Under the pieces are notes generated by a model. The model searched no databases. It was not told where the DNA came from and was given only the letters and a program-made list of their open reading frames with translations. From contig CALLWN010000052.1 in NCBI GenBank assembly GCA_938016505.1, forward strand, positions 1 through 6,988: 6,988 bases of DNA, in the 5' to 3' direction. Both the position numbers and the translations under genes were made by a program. Below, piece after piece: positions 1 through 6,421 of this stretch (position 1 is its first letter; each line of letters starts with the position of its first letter). The DNA comes from an uncultured Sphingomonadaceae bacterium. GTDB lineage: Bacteria; Pseudomonadota; Alphaproteobacteria; Sphingomonadales; Sphingomonadaceae.

Positions 1-62
1 CCTTTAAAAATTAAGTTCAAAGCCAGATCTTTCGAGGTATGGTCTTTGTTCGTAATTCCTGC
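1..62. other. Low-GC sequence downstream of the fused pcs frame
   Basis: By hand count 23 of 62 bases are G or C (37%), far below the roughly 70% of the rest of the window. It follows the TGA at 63-65 and belongs compositionally with the foreign tail rather than with pcs. I see no gene start, no convincing terminator hairpin and no repeat in it; it is too short to say what lies beyond. Confidence 0.6.
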
Positions 63-251
63 TCAAGTGTCTGAAGTCAATTTTTTCTCGTATTCGACCG
101 CCCAGTCCGGCGAAGGCACTTTGTTGGCCGGACGATAATAAATCGAGAATCGACACCGGTCGTTCCCCTGGGTCAGGGTTTGACTCAAGTTAGTTTGGAC
201 CGCTTCATCATAAGCCCCGAAGATTTCGTGATGGACCTCTTCGCAATAGAT
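63..251 (-). pseudogene. Foreign 3' fragment fused in frame to pcs, resembling the end of an ATC-hydrolase-like (or V4R-like) protein
   Basis: This stretch encodes the last roughly 62 residues of the pcs frame, starting at about IYCEEVHHEIF. It shows Cys-Glu near its start, an aromatic/acidic GAYDEAV segment, then TLTQGNDRCRFSIYYR. The pattern of a TL-x-x-G-[DN]-D-x-C-x-F ending is, from memory, typical of the C-terminus of L-2-amino-thiazoline-4-carboxylic acid hydrolase-like proteins; V4R domains end in a similar GD-x-x-C-x-F motif, so the family call is tentative. A charged tail (EYEKKLTSDT) precedes TGA. Hand counts give 92 of 183 G+C over 63-245 (50%) and 35 of 60 G/C third positions, with AAA, CAA, ACT, AGT and TGT codons that are rare in the rest of pcs. 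The N-terminal part of the presumed donor protein is absent, so this is a fragment, not an independent gene. Confidence 0.5.
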
Positions 252-3200
252 CCGGCCGATGGCGTTGCCGAACGGCTTCAGCGTGCGCTCCTGGTAATCG
301 CGCACGCCGGCCCTGAACCGCTCGATGTCGACCCTGGCATCGGGGAGTCGCGGCATGGTCTCGGGCCAGTGGAAGGCAGCGCCATTGCGCCGGGCGATGT
401 CCTCGAGGCTGACGAGACCCTCGACCGCATCCTCGAGCCCGAGGCCGGCGAGGAAGGCGCGCTGGCCCTCGGTTGCGGTTGCAACCACGGTACGGAGCGA
501 GAAGCGCCGCGCCGCCTCGATCATCTCGAGACCGACATCGTCGAGCAGCGCGCCGCCGGGGGTGCCATAATAGATGAGAAGCGCTTCGCCGCCGCGGGCC
601 TCGGCCCGGCGCAGCATCTCCTCGGGTGCGGCCCGGCCGGGTTTCCCCATGAACGAGAAATGATAGCCGGATGAGGCGCCGTAGAAGGCGAGCCGGCCGC
701 CCTCTTCCAGAAGCTGGAAGGTGCGCGGGAAGGCGGTCTCGCCGGCGTGGCTCACGGCATAGTCGGCAAGGCGGCCGCCGTTCATCGCCCGCATCGCCTC
801 GACGATGGGGGCGCCGGCGGCCTCCCACGCCGCCCATTGGGCAGGGTCTTCGGGCACGGGCGTGAAGGCCGCGGCCCAGCGCGGGTCGCGCCGGTTGATC
901 GCACCCACCGCACCCTGCCCCACCACGAAGGCGGCGCGTTCGTCCGAGGAGACGAGACCGGTTGCGTGAAGCCCGGTGCGGATCGCCGACTTCAGCGCAT
1001 CGAGCCCGGTTCCGGTCGCCGACCCCTCGACGAAGATGGTCCGGTCGGGCTGGATCCTGAGCGTCGTGAACAGGCAGCGCGCCACCGTGCCAAGGTTCAG
1101 GATGTAGCTTCCGGCCTGCTCGAGGGTCAGGTCACCCGGCACATGGTGGAGCTGGGGCGCCTGCACCTTCAGGAACTGGGCGTGGCTCCCAGTTTCGGTC
1201 TCATAGCCCTGGATCGCGAAATCGGCGAACATCGGGTCGAGCCCGACCATGGGCGAGAGCAGATCGTTGGTCCCGGAATAGACTGCGACAAGGTCGCCGA
1301 CCTTGAGCCGGCCTTCCGCCTTCACGTCGCTGCCGAGCCGGGCGACGAGGCCGATCCCGCCCGAGCCCGTGGTCTGGAAATCCTCCTCATGGTTGTCGAA
1401 GGGGGAGACGGGAATGCCGGTCAGCGCCCAGATGTCGTTGAAGTTCACCTCCGAGGTGAGCATGTAGACCAGCGCTTCGGTCGGGCCAGGCTCGGGCACC
1501 GGCACCACGATTTCGCGTTCATGGGTAGCCGGCGGGCCGAAGCGCGGCGCACCCGTCTCGGGGTCGCGGGCGATGCCATGGGCCAGCTGGAACGGCGGCA
1601 CAGGTGTCACGCCGGGAAAGAAGGGCGCACCGACTGCCAGCAGCTTCCCCTCGGCCGCGAGCGCCTCGGCGCGCGCCTTCTGCGCCTCATAGTCATAGAC
1701 GCCGTCGCGCCTGACCGGGAGCGGCGGGCTCACTTTCTCGACGAACTGGCGGATCCCGGTCTTGCCGCCGTCCGGGTCGACGATCGCCTCGGCGAAGTGG
1801 CGCGCCTCGGCGGCAAGCCCGGCCGCCATCCCCTCGCGCCAGCCCGTGCGGATGGCATCGCGCGCCCTCGCACCGGCCTCGCCGCGCCCGGCCCAGTCGA
1901 GCTGGCGGAGGATGCGGGCAATGTGCGGGTCCGCCTCGGCAGCGTCGAGATCGGCGGTCGCCGCTGGCGCGTCCCAGCGCGCCGTCATCGCCCGGCGCTC
2001 GGCAAAGGCCGCCCCGAGCGCGCTCGCCTCGCCATCGGCAAGAAGCTCGCGCACCAGCGCGTGGGCGCGCGAGAGCGCATCGTCGGCGCCTTCGACCAGC
2101 TCCTCGATGATGCCCATGGCCAGCGCTGCCCCGGCATCGACGCTCCGGCCGCCGAGAATGAGCTCGAGCGCGTCAACGAGACCTGCCGTTCCGCGCCGCT
2201 CGGCGAGCAGACGCGGCAGCCGCTGGGTGCCGCCATAGCCTGGCAGCAGGCGGAGCCGGATTTCCGGCTGGCCGAAACGCGCGGTGGGTTCCGCCACCCG
2301 GTAGTGGCAGGCGAGCGCAAACTCCATGCCCCCGCCGAGCGCCACGCCCTGGATGGCAGCAATGCAGGGCTTGCCCATCTGCTCGATCTTCGCGAACGCC
2401 AGCTGGGCGTTGTTGGGAAGGACCCGGGCTTCCTCGACATCGTGGATCTCGTCGAGCATCTGGCGGATATCGGCACCGGCGACGAACGAGGCGCTCCCCT
2501 CGCCGGTGAAGACGATGGCCGCGACCTCGTCGTTGCGGGCCAGATGCTCGACGACGATGACCAGCTCGTCGATCGCCCGCTCGTTGAGCGCATTGACCGG
2601 CGGGTTGGTGACGGTGACGGTTGCCACCTTGCGGCCGGCAACCAGATTGTACTGGATCCGGAAATAGCGGTAGCGCTCGAAGATCTGCTGCTCGTCGGAG
2701 AGCTGCTGGCGGCGCTGCCATGCCGTGATGGCGGCGCTGAGCTCGGCGAGGCTTTCCGGGTTTCGGAGCGTGGTCGCATCGCCGATGTCGCCGCCCTCGA
2801 CCAGCGCGCGCACCATGCGCCGCATATATTTGCCCGACCGGGTCTCGGGGAATTGCGAGACTTCGAGGAAATCCTGGGGCACGGCGACCGCACCCTTCTC
2901 GCTGCGGACCAGTTCGATGAGCCGCTTCCTGTCCTCGTGGGTGAGCTTGCGTCCGGGCGCTGGCACCACGAAGGCGAGCGGGGTCAGCCCCTTCTCGCGG
3001 TGGGGCGCGCCGACCACGAGCACGTTGCCGACGGGCGAATCCGGGTCGAGCGCCTTGTCGCGCAGGATCGCGCCCTCGATCTCCTCGGTGCCCATGCGAT
3101 GGCCCGAGACGTTGATGACATCGTCGGACCGGCCATGGAGCGAGAAGCTGCCATCGGCATGGCGGATGGCGAAATCGCCCTGGGTGTAGGCGTAGCCGCC

Positions 3201-5312
3201 CTTCCAGCGGGTCCAGTAGTTGCCGGCCCAGCGCTCGGAGTCACCCTTCCAGCCGGAGGCGACCCGGCCATCCTCGACCCGGAAGTTGGCGGCATCGCCC
3301 CAGACGGTGCGGGCGAGATAGGGGTAGGGCATCGCGAGCACGATCTCGCCGCGCTCGCCATCCTCGGCACGGCGGAACGGGGCGCCGCCAGCGTCCGTGC
3401 GCGGGAACGGCAGCGGGACGCCCTGCCCCTCGGGATCCTCGACGAACACGTCGCCCACGATCCACGGCAGGGCCCAGGTGTGGGCATCGGCGCGAAGCGG
3501 GAAATCGGCATTGCCGAACATGTGGGTGAAGGCGATCCCGCCATGCTCGGTTGCCCAGTAGCTGTTGATGTACCAGGGCGTGACTTCGGCCATGCCGAAG
3601 GCCTGCACGGCTGGCGAGGTCGGCTCGGCGCAGAAGGTCGCGACCCTCAGGCGGGAGAGATCGTGGCGGCGGAGATCGGCGAGGTTGGCCGGATCTGCCA
3701 TGATCGACTTGAGGAAGGTCACGCCGGCCTTGAAGATGGTGACCCCGTGGCGCTCGATCATCGCAGCGAAGCGGCCGGCGTGGGGGAAGACCGGCGAGCC
3801 TTCGGCCACCAGCGTCGTCACCCGGGTGAGGAGCGGCGCCGAGATGAGATAGCTCTGGCCGGTGATCCAGCCCGGGTCGGCGACGACGAACAGCGTGTCT
3901 CCGGGCCGGGCGTCGAACGCGACCGCCATCGTGTGGGCGATGCCCGCGGTGTAGCCATGGACATGGACCACGCCCTTGGGCTTGCCCGTCGAGCCCGAGG
4001 TGTAGATGAAGAACATCGGATATTCGGCATCGAGCGGCATGGGCGGCACGCTCGCCCAGATGGCGCGAACGAGATCCCGGTCGGGAAGGGCGAGGAGTTC
4101 GGCCTCGGTTGCCACTGCGAAACCGGCGGCGCGGGCATTGGCAAGCAGCGTCTCGAGCGCGGAGTCGGTCAGGTCGTGCGCCCAGCGGTCACGGCCCTCG
4201 CGCCAGACGAGATCGGGCACTGCGACATGGCGGCAGACGACCACCGCCTCGACCCTGGGCGGGGTTGCAACGAGCGCCGAGGCGGCCGCGATCCGGACCT
4301 TCGCAGCCCCGGCGGAATCGAGCCTGCCCTCCCTGCCGAGCGCGGCAAGCGCCCGGCCCACGCCGCGCATCGCATCGGCCCGCTCGACCGTCACTTCGCC
4401 GGCAAGGGTGGCTGCGACCGTCTCGACGATCCGGGCGCGATCCGCCTCGGCGAGCGCGAGCGCGGGGTCGGCAAGTGCCGCCCCGAGCGTCTCGAGCACC
4501 ACCGGCACCGGCACGAAATTGTCGAGCGCGGGGTCGGTGTAGGCGGTCTTGAACGGGACGACCTGGGCGTTCCTGTAGCCGCCGTCGGCGGTGATGACGA
4601 TGCGGGCGCCAGCATCGGCAATCCGGTCGGAGAGGGTCTTGTCGGAGAATCCGCCGAACACCGGCGTGTAGAGGATGCCGAGCCGCTTCGCAGCCTCGGT
4701 CCAGAAGATCTGGGCCGGGATCGAGGGCATGTTGAGCGCGATGCGGTCACCCGACCTGAGACCGAGCGCCCTGAGCGCCAGCGCGCACTTGGCAACCTCG
4801 ACGAGCAGTTCGCGCCGGGAGACGCTCCAGCAGTCGACCGGGCCGCCGCGTCCGCCATCGAGAGACATGTCCCAGCGGTCGCCCTCGAAGATGAGCGCAG
4901 TCTCGTCGCCATGGCCGGCAAGCACATGGCGGTCCACCTCGTTCATGCAGGCGTTGGTCTTTCCGCCCTCGAACCAGCGGAAATGCGGCGCATCATCGGC
5001 GTTGAAGGCGCGGCGCCACGGCACGGCTTCGGCAGCGAGGTCGGCCACGAGCGGTTCAAGCGTTTCGGCATCCCAGCCGGTCCAGCGGCCGGTGGCCTCG
5101 TCACGGGCGAGCCAGGCACCGGCGCTGCCGACCTCCGGCCAGAACCAGTGGATGAGCCGGGCTGCGATCGCGCCATGAAAGGCGCCGGGGTCGGCGAGAA
5201 CGGCAGCGCGGGCCGCCTCCCAGTCGGTGCGGGTGCGCACCGGGTTCACCTCGGCGACCGGCACGAAGGGTGCGGGCCCCGGCGCGGGGCGCGGATCGGG
5301 CTGGTCAGCCAT
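63..5312 (-). CDS. pcs: Propionyl-CoA synthase (trifunctional: acyl-CoA synthetase / enoyl-CoA hydratase / enoyl-CoA reductase), with an abnormal C-terminus
   Basis: Converts 3-hydroxypropionate, ATP, CoA and NADPH to propionyl-CoA through 3-hydroxypropionyl-CoA and acryloyl-CoA; a cytoplasmic step of the 3-hydroxypropionate bicycle or 3-hydroxypropionate assimilation. Residues count from the ATG at 5312 (1749 aa). Synthetase domain, about 1-870: YTSGSTGKPKG (437-447), WATEHG (586-591), D713, GRSDD (727-731), catalytic-type lysine K828 in SGKYMRR. Hydratase domain, about 880-1200: AGADI (945-949), both acidic catalytic residues E997 (GGGMEF) and E1017 (GQPEI). Reductase (MDR, crotonyl-CoA reductase-like), from about 1225: SEVNFNDIWA (1287-1296), NADPH loop GSATGTGLD (1430-1438), YGASSGYHF (1544-1552). 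Pcs-like sequence stops near residue 1685-1689; 60 foreign-looking residues replace the expected 140-150 (Chloroflexus Pcs is about 1822 aa). The start at 5312 is preferred over the in-frame ATG at 5339 because a GGGGAA lies 8 nt upstream, whereas 5339 has no Shine-Dalgarno match. Identity is very secure; an active reductase is doubtful. Confidence 0.93.
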   Translation of the reverse strand: MADQPDPRPAPGPAPFVPVAEVNPVRTRTDWEAARAAVLADPGAFHGAIAARLIHWFWPEVGSAGAWLARDEATGRWTGWDAETLEPLVADLAAEAVPWRRAFNADDAPHFRWFEGGKTNACMNEVDRHVLAGHGDETALIFEGDRWDMSLDGGRGGPVDCWSVSRRELLVEVAKCALALRALGLRSGDRIALNMPSIPAQIFWTEAAKRLGILYTPVFGGFSDKTLSDRIADAGARIVITADGGYRNAQVVPFKTAYTDPALDNFVPVPVVLETLGAALADPALALAEADRARIVETVAATLAGEVTVERADAMRGVGRALAALGREGRLDSAGAAKVRIAAASALVATPPRVEAVVVCRHVAVPDLVWREGRDRWAHDLTDSALETLLANARAAGFAVATEAELLALPDRDLVRAIWASVPPMPLDAEYPMFFIYTSGSTGKPKGVVHVHGYTAGIAHTMAVAFDARPGDTLFVVADPGWITGQSYLISAPLLTRVTTLVAEGSPVFPHAGRFAAMIERHGVTIFKAGVTFLKSIMADPANLADLRRHDLSRLRVATFCAEPTSPAVQAFGMAEVTPWYINSYWATEHGGIAFTHMFGNADFPLRADAHTWALPWIVGDVFVEDPEGQGVPLPFPRTDAGGAPFRRAEDGERGEIVLAMPYPYLARTVWGDAANFRVEDGRVASGWKGDSERWAGNYWTRWKGGYAYTQGDFAIRHADGSFSLHGRSDDVINVSGHRMGTEEIEGAILRDKALDPDSPVGNVLVVGAPHREKGLTPLAFVVPAPGRKLTHEDRKRLIELVRSEKGAVAVPQDFLEVSQFPETRSGKYMRRMVRALVEGGDIGDATTLRNPESLAELSAAITAWQRRQQLSDEQQIFERYRYFRIQYNLVAGRKVATVTVTNPPVNALNERAIDELVIVVEHLARNDEVAAIVFTGEGSASFVAGADIRQMLDEIHDVEEARVLPNNAQLAFAKIEQMGKPCIAAIQGVALGGGMEFALACHYRVAEPTARFGQPEIRLRLLPGYGGTQRLPRLLAERRGTAGLVDALELILGGRSVDAGAALAMGIIEELVEGADDALSRAHALVRELLADGEASALGAAFAERRAMTARWDAPAATADLDAAEADPHIARILRQLDWAGRGEAGARARDAIRTGWREGMAAGLAAEARHFAEAIVDPDGGKTGIRQFVEKVSPPLPVRRDGVYDYEAQKARAEALAAEGKLLAVGAPFFPGVTPVPPFQLAHGIARDPETGAPRFGPPATHEREIVVPVPEPGPTEALVYMLTSEVNFNDIWALTGIPVSPFDNHEEDFQTTGSGGIGLVARLGSDVKAEGRLKVGDLVAVYSGTNDLLSPMVGLDPMFADFAIQGYETETGSHAQFLKVQAPQLHHVPGDLTLEQAGSYILNLGTVARCLFTTLRIQPDRTIFVEGSATGTGLDALKSAIRTGLHATGLVSSDERAAFVVGQGAVGAINRRDPRWAAAFTPVPEDPAQWAAWEAAGAPIVEAMRAMNGGRLADYAVSHAGETAFPRTFQLLEEGGRLAFYGASSGYHFSFMGKPGRAAPEEMLRRAEARGGEALLIYYGTPGGALLDDVGLEMIEAARRFSLRTVVATATEGQRAFLAGLGLEDAVEGLVSLEDIARRNGAAFHWPETMPRLPDARVDIERFRAGVRDYQERTLKPFGNAIGRIYCEEVHHEIFGAYDEAVQTNLSQTLTQGNDRCRFSIYYRPANKVPSPDWAVEYEKKLTSDT

Positions 5313-5320
5313 CAGGCGTA

Positions 5321-5326
5321 TTCCCC
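5321..5326 (-). promoter_or_regulatory. Probable ribosome-binding site of pcs
   Basis: On the minus strand GGGGAA lies 8 nt before the ATG at 5312. It is only a moderate Shine-Dalgarno match, but the alternative in-frame ATG at 5339 has a C-rich leader with no match, so this site decides the start. An in-frame TGA a few codons upstream of 5339 limits any further extension. Confidence 0.45.
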
Positions 5327-5452
5327 GGCGAGAGCCCATGCGAATCGGGTCTGGGTTTCATGCAAGTCGCGCATGGTGGTGCGTTTCCACATTTCGAGGC
5401 CTCGTGCCAACCGCTCGTGGCATCTTTCACGGCGATTCCGGTCCTGCTGATG

Positions 5453-5482
5453 CCGCGGCGCAGCATCGGCTGTGCGCCGTGG
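5453..5482 (-). terminator. GC-rich hairpin between the outer-membrane protein gene and pcs
   Basis: An inverted repeat pairs 5453-5462 with 5473-5482: ten positions with one mismatch (seven perfect pairs next to the loop) and a 10-nt loop. It begins about 25 nt after the stop codon of the upstream barrel gene and ends about 140 nt before the pcs start. There is no T-run on either side, so it is not a standard intrinsic terminator. It could be an mRNA 3'-end stabiliser, a partial terminator or a chance palindrome in GC-rich DNA. Confidence 0.3.
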
Positions 5483-5506
5483 TCAGCACGAGCCAGCAGC
5501 AGAAGG

Positions 5507-6235
5507 TCAGAACCCGATCCGCACGCCCAGCAGCGGACCCTTCACCGCCTGGCGGAAGTCGCCGAGCTCGGTCGGGCGCACGACCTCGAGATGGCGGTAG
5601 GCAAGTTCAGCGGAAATCCTGTTGCTGAAGGCATAGCCCACGGCGACCAGGCCCTGGAAGGTCAGGTCGGATGCGAGGCCGAAGCCGCCCACGTCGCCGG
5701 TGCCGCGCGCATACCATTTGTCGGCGAACTGCCAGCGGATGGCGGTTCCGATCACGGGGTCGGCCCAGCTGTCGCCGCGCCGGAACGACTGGTCGGGGTC
5801 GGGCCCGCCACCGAGGTCGAGCGCAGAGCGGATCGACATGAGGCGGAACCCGAGGAGGAGATCGATCGCAACCGTCGGGGTCTCGAGGCCGCGCCAGGCT
5901 CCGTAGCCGGTCACGATCCACGACTTGATCCGCGCCTCGGCCGACTGGAAGGGGAGCCCTGGCGGCAGGTCGCCCTCGGTCGAGACCGCGAGGTGGATGG
6001 TGTCGACGAGAAGTCCGATGCGCCCCTTGCGCGCTTCGACGAGCGCCATGGCGGCAAAATCGAGATTGTCGATGATATCGCCGAAACTGGCGCTGGTGCT
6101 GACCTCGCCGAGCCGGGTCGGGATGGTGGAGTCGACCCCCGAGACCCAGAGATAGGGCGAAACGGTGAAGGCCCAGCCTTCCGCCAGCGCTGGACTGGCC
6201 GCGAGCAGCAGGAAGGTCGAAACCATGGATCGCAT
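5507..6235 (-). CDS. Small outer-membrane beta-barrel protein, function unknown
   Basis: A 242-residue exported protein, probably an outer-membrane barrel. The start MRSMVSTFLLLAASPALA reads as a signal peptide with cleavage likely after A18 (ALA-EG). The mature N-terminus contains SPYLWVSGVDS (26-36), a PYLW-x-x-G opening seen in a family of uncharacterised proteobacterial outer-membrane proteins. The middle and end alternate hydrophobic and polar residues as beta strands do, with GDVGGFG (180-186), LVAVGYAFS (196-204) and AELAYRHLEV (209-218), and the protein ends in VRIGF, the terminal phenylalanine expected for BAM-dependent assembly. The frame stays open upstream to 6373, but the start at 6235 is supported by GGAGGAG 9 nt upstream and by the signal peptide directly after it. 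It lies 186 nt after the oxidase gene and 194 nt before pcs, same strand. Its cargo or role cannot be read from the sequence; calling it a channel is inference. Confidence 0.82.
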   Translation of the reverse strand: MRSMVSTFLLLAASPALAEGWAFTVSPYLWVSGVDSTIPTRLGEVSTSASFGDIIDNLDFAAMALVEARKGRIGLLVDTIHLAVSTEGDLPPGLPFQSAEARIKSWIVTGYGAWRGLETPTVAIDLLLGFRLMSIRSALDLGGGPDPDQSFRRGDSWADPVIGTAIRWQFADKWYARGTGDVGGFGLASDLTFQGLVAVGYAFSNRISAELAYRHLEVVRPTELGDFRQAVKGPLLGVRIGF

Positions 6236-6244
6236 TGCCTGAAG

Positions 6245-6251
6245 CTCCTCC
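6245..6251 (-). promoter_or_regulatory. Strong ribosome-binding site of the outer-membrane protein gene
   Basis: GGAGGAG on the minus strand, 9 nt before the ATG at 6235. It is the best Shine-Dalgarno match in the window and fixes the start at 6235 rather than at the longer in-frame ATG at 6373, which would bury the signal peptide 46 residues inside the protein. Confidence 0.75.
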
Positions 6252-6421
6252 CTGCGGGGCCATCCCGCTCCCGGCATCTGGACGAAGGCCCGGCACCACT
6301 CTGCCGAGTTTGCGCCAATCTGGCCACCCGGACAGGCCGAAACCCGCGGCGTGCCTGCGAGCGTCGGCGCCATCGCCCGGCTCGAACCGTGCCCGTCGCA
6401 ACGGGTTGCCGAACCGCCCCC

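Noticed and set aside
5390..5410. TTGGCACG on the minus strand in the pcs leader, resembling a sigma-54 -24 element or a -35 box.
   Set aside because: The matching -12 TTGC is absent at the required spacing, and no good -10 follows for a housekeeping promoter.
747..5450. An open frame of 1567 codons on the plus strand, antisense to pcs.
   Set aside because: Long antisense open frames are expected opposite a GC-rich gene with strong G/C third-position bias. The translation is full of His, Arg, Gly, Asp and Glu without recognisable domains, while the minus strand carries unmistakable Pcs motifs.
6236..6373. A longer version of the outer-membrane protein starting at the ATG at 6373.
   Set aside because: It would place 46 residues in front of the signal peptide, and the strong GGAGGAG site fits the ATG at 6235.
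6391..6406. Small hairpin (CCCGT / ACGGG with a 4-nt loop) just after the oxidase stop codon, as a terminator.
   Set aside because: Only five perfect pairs plus one wobble and no T-run; this is common by chance in GC-rich DNA.
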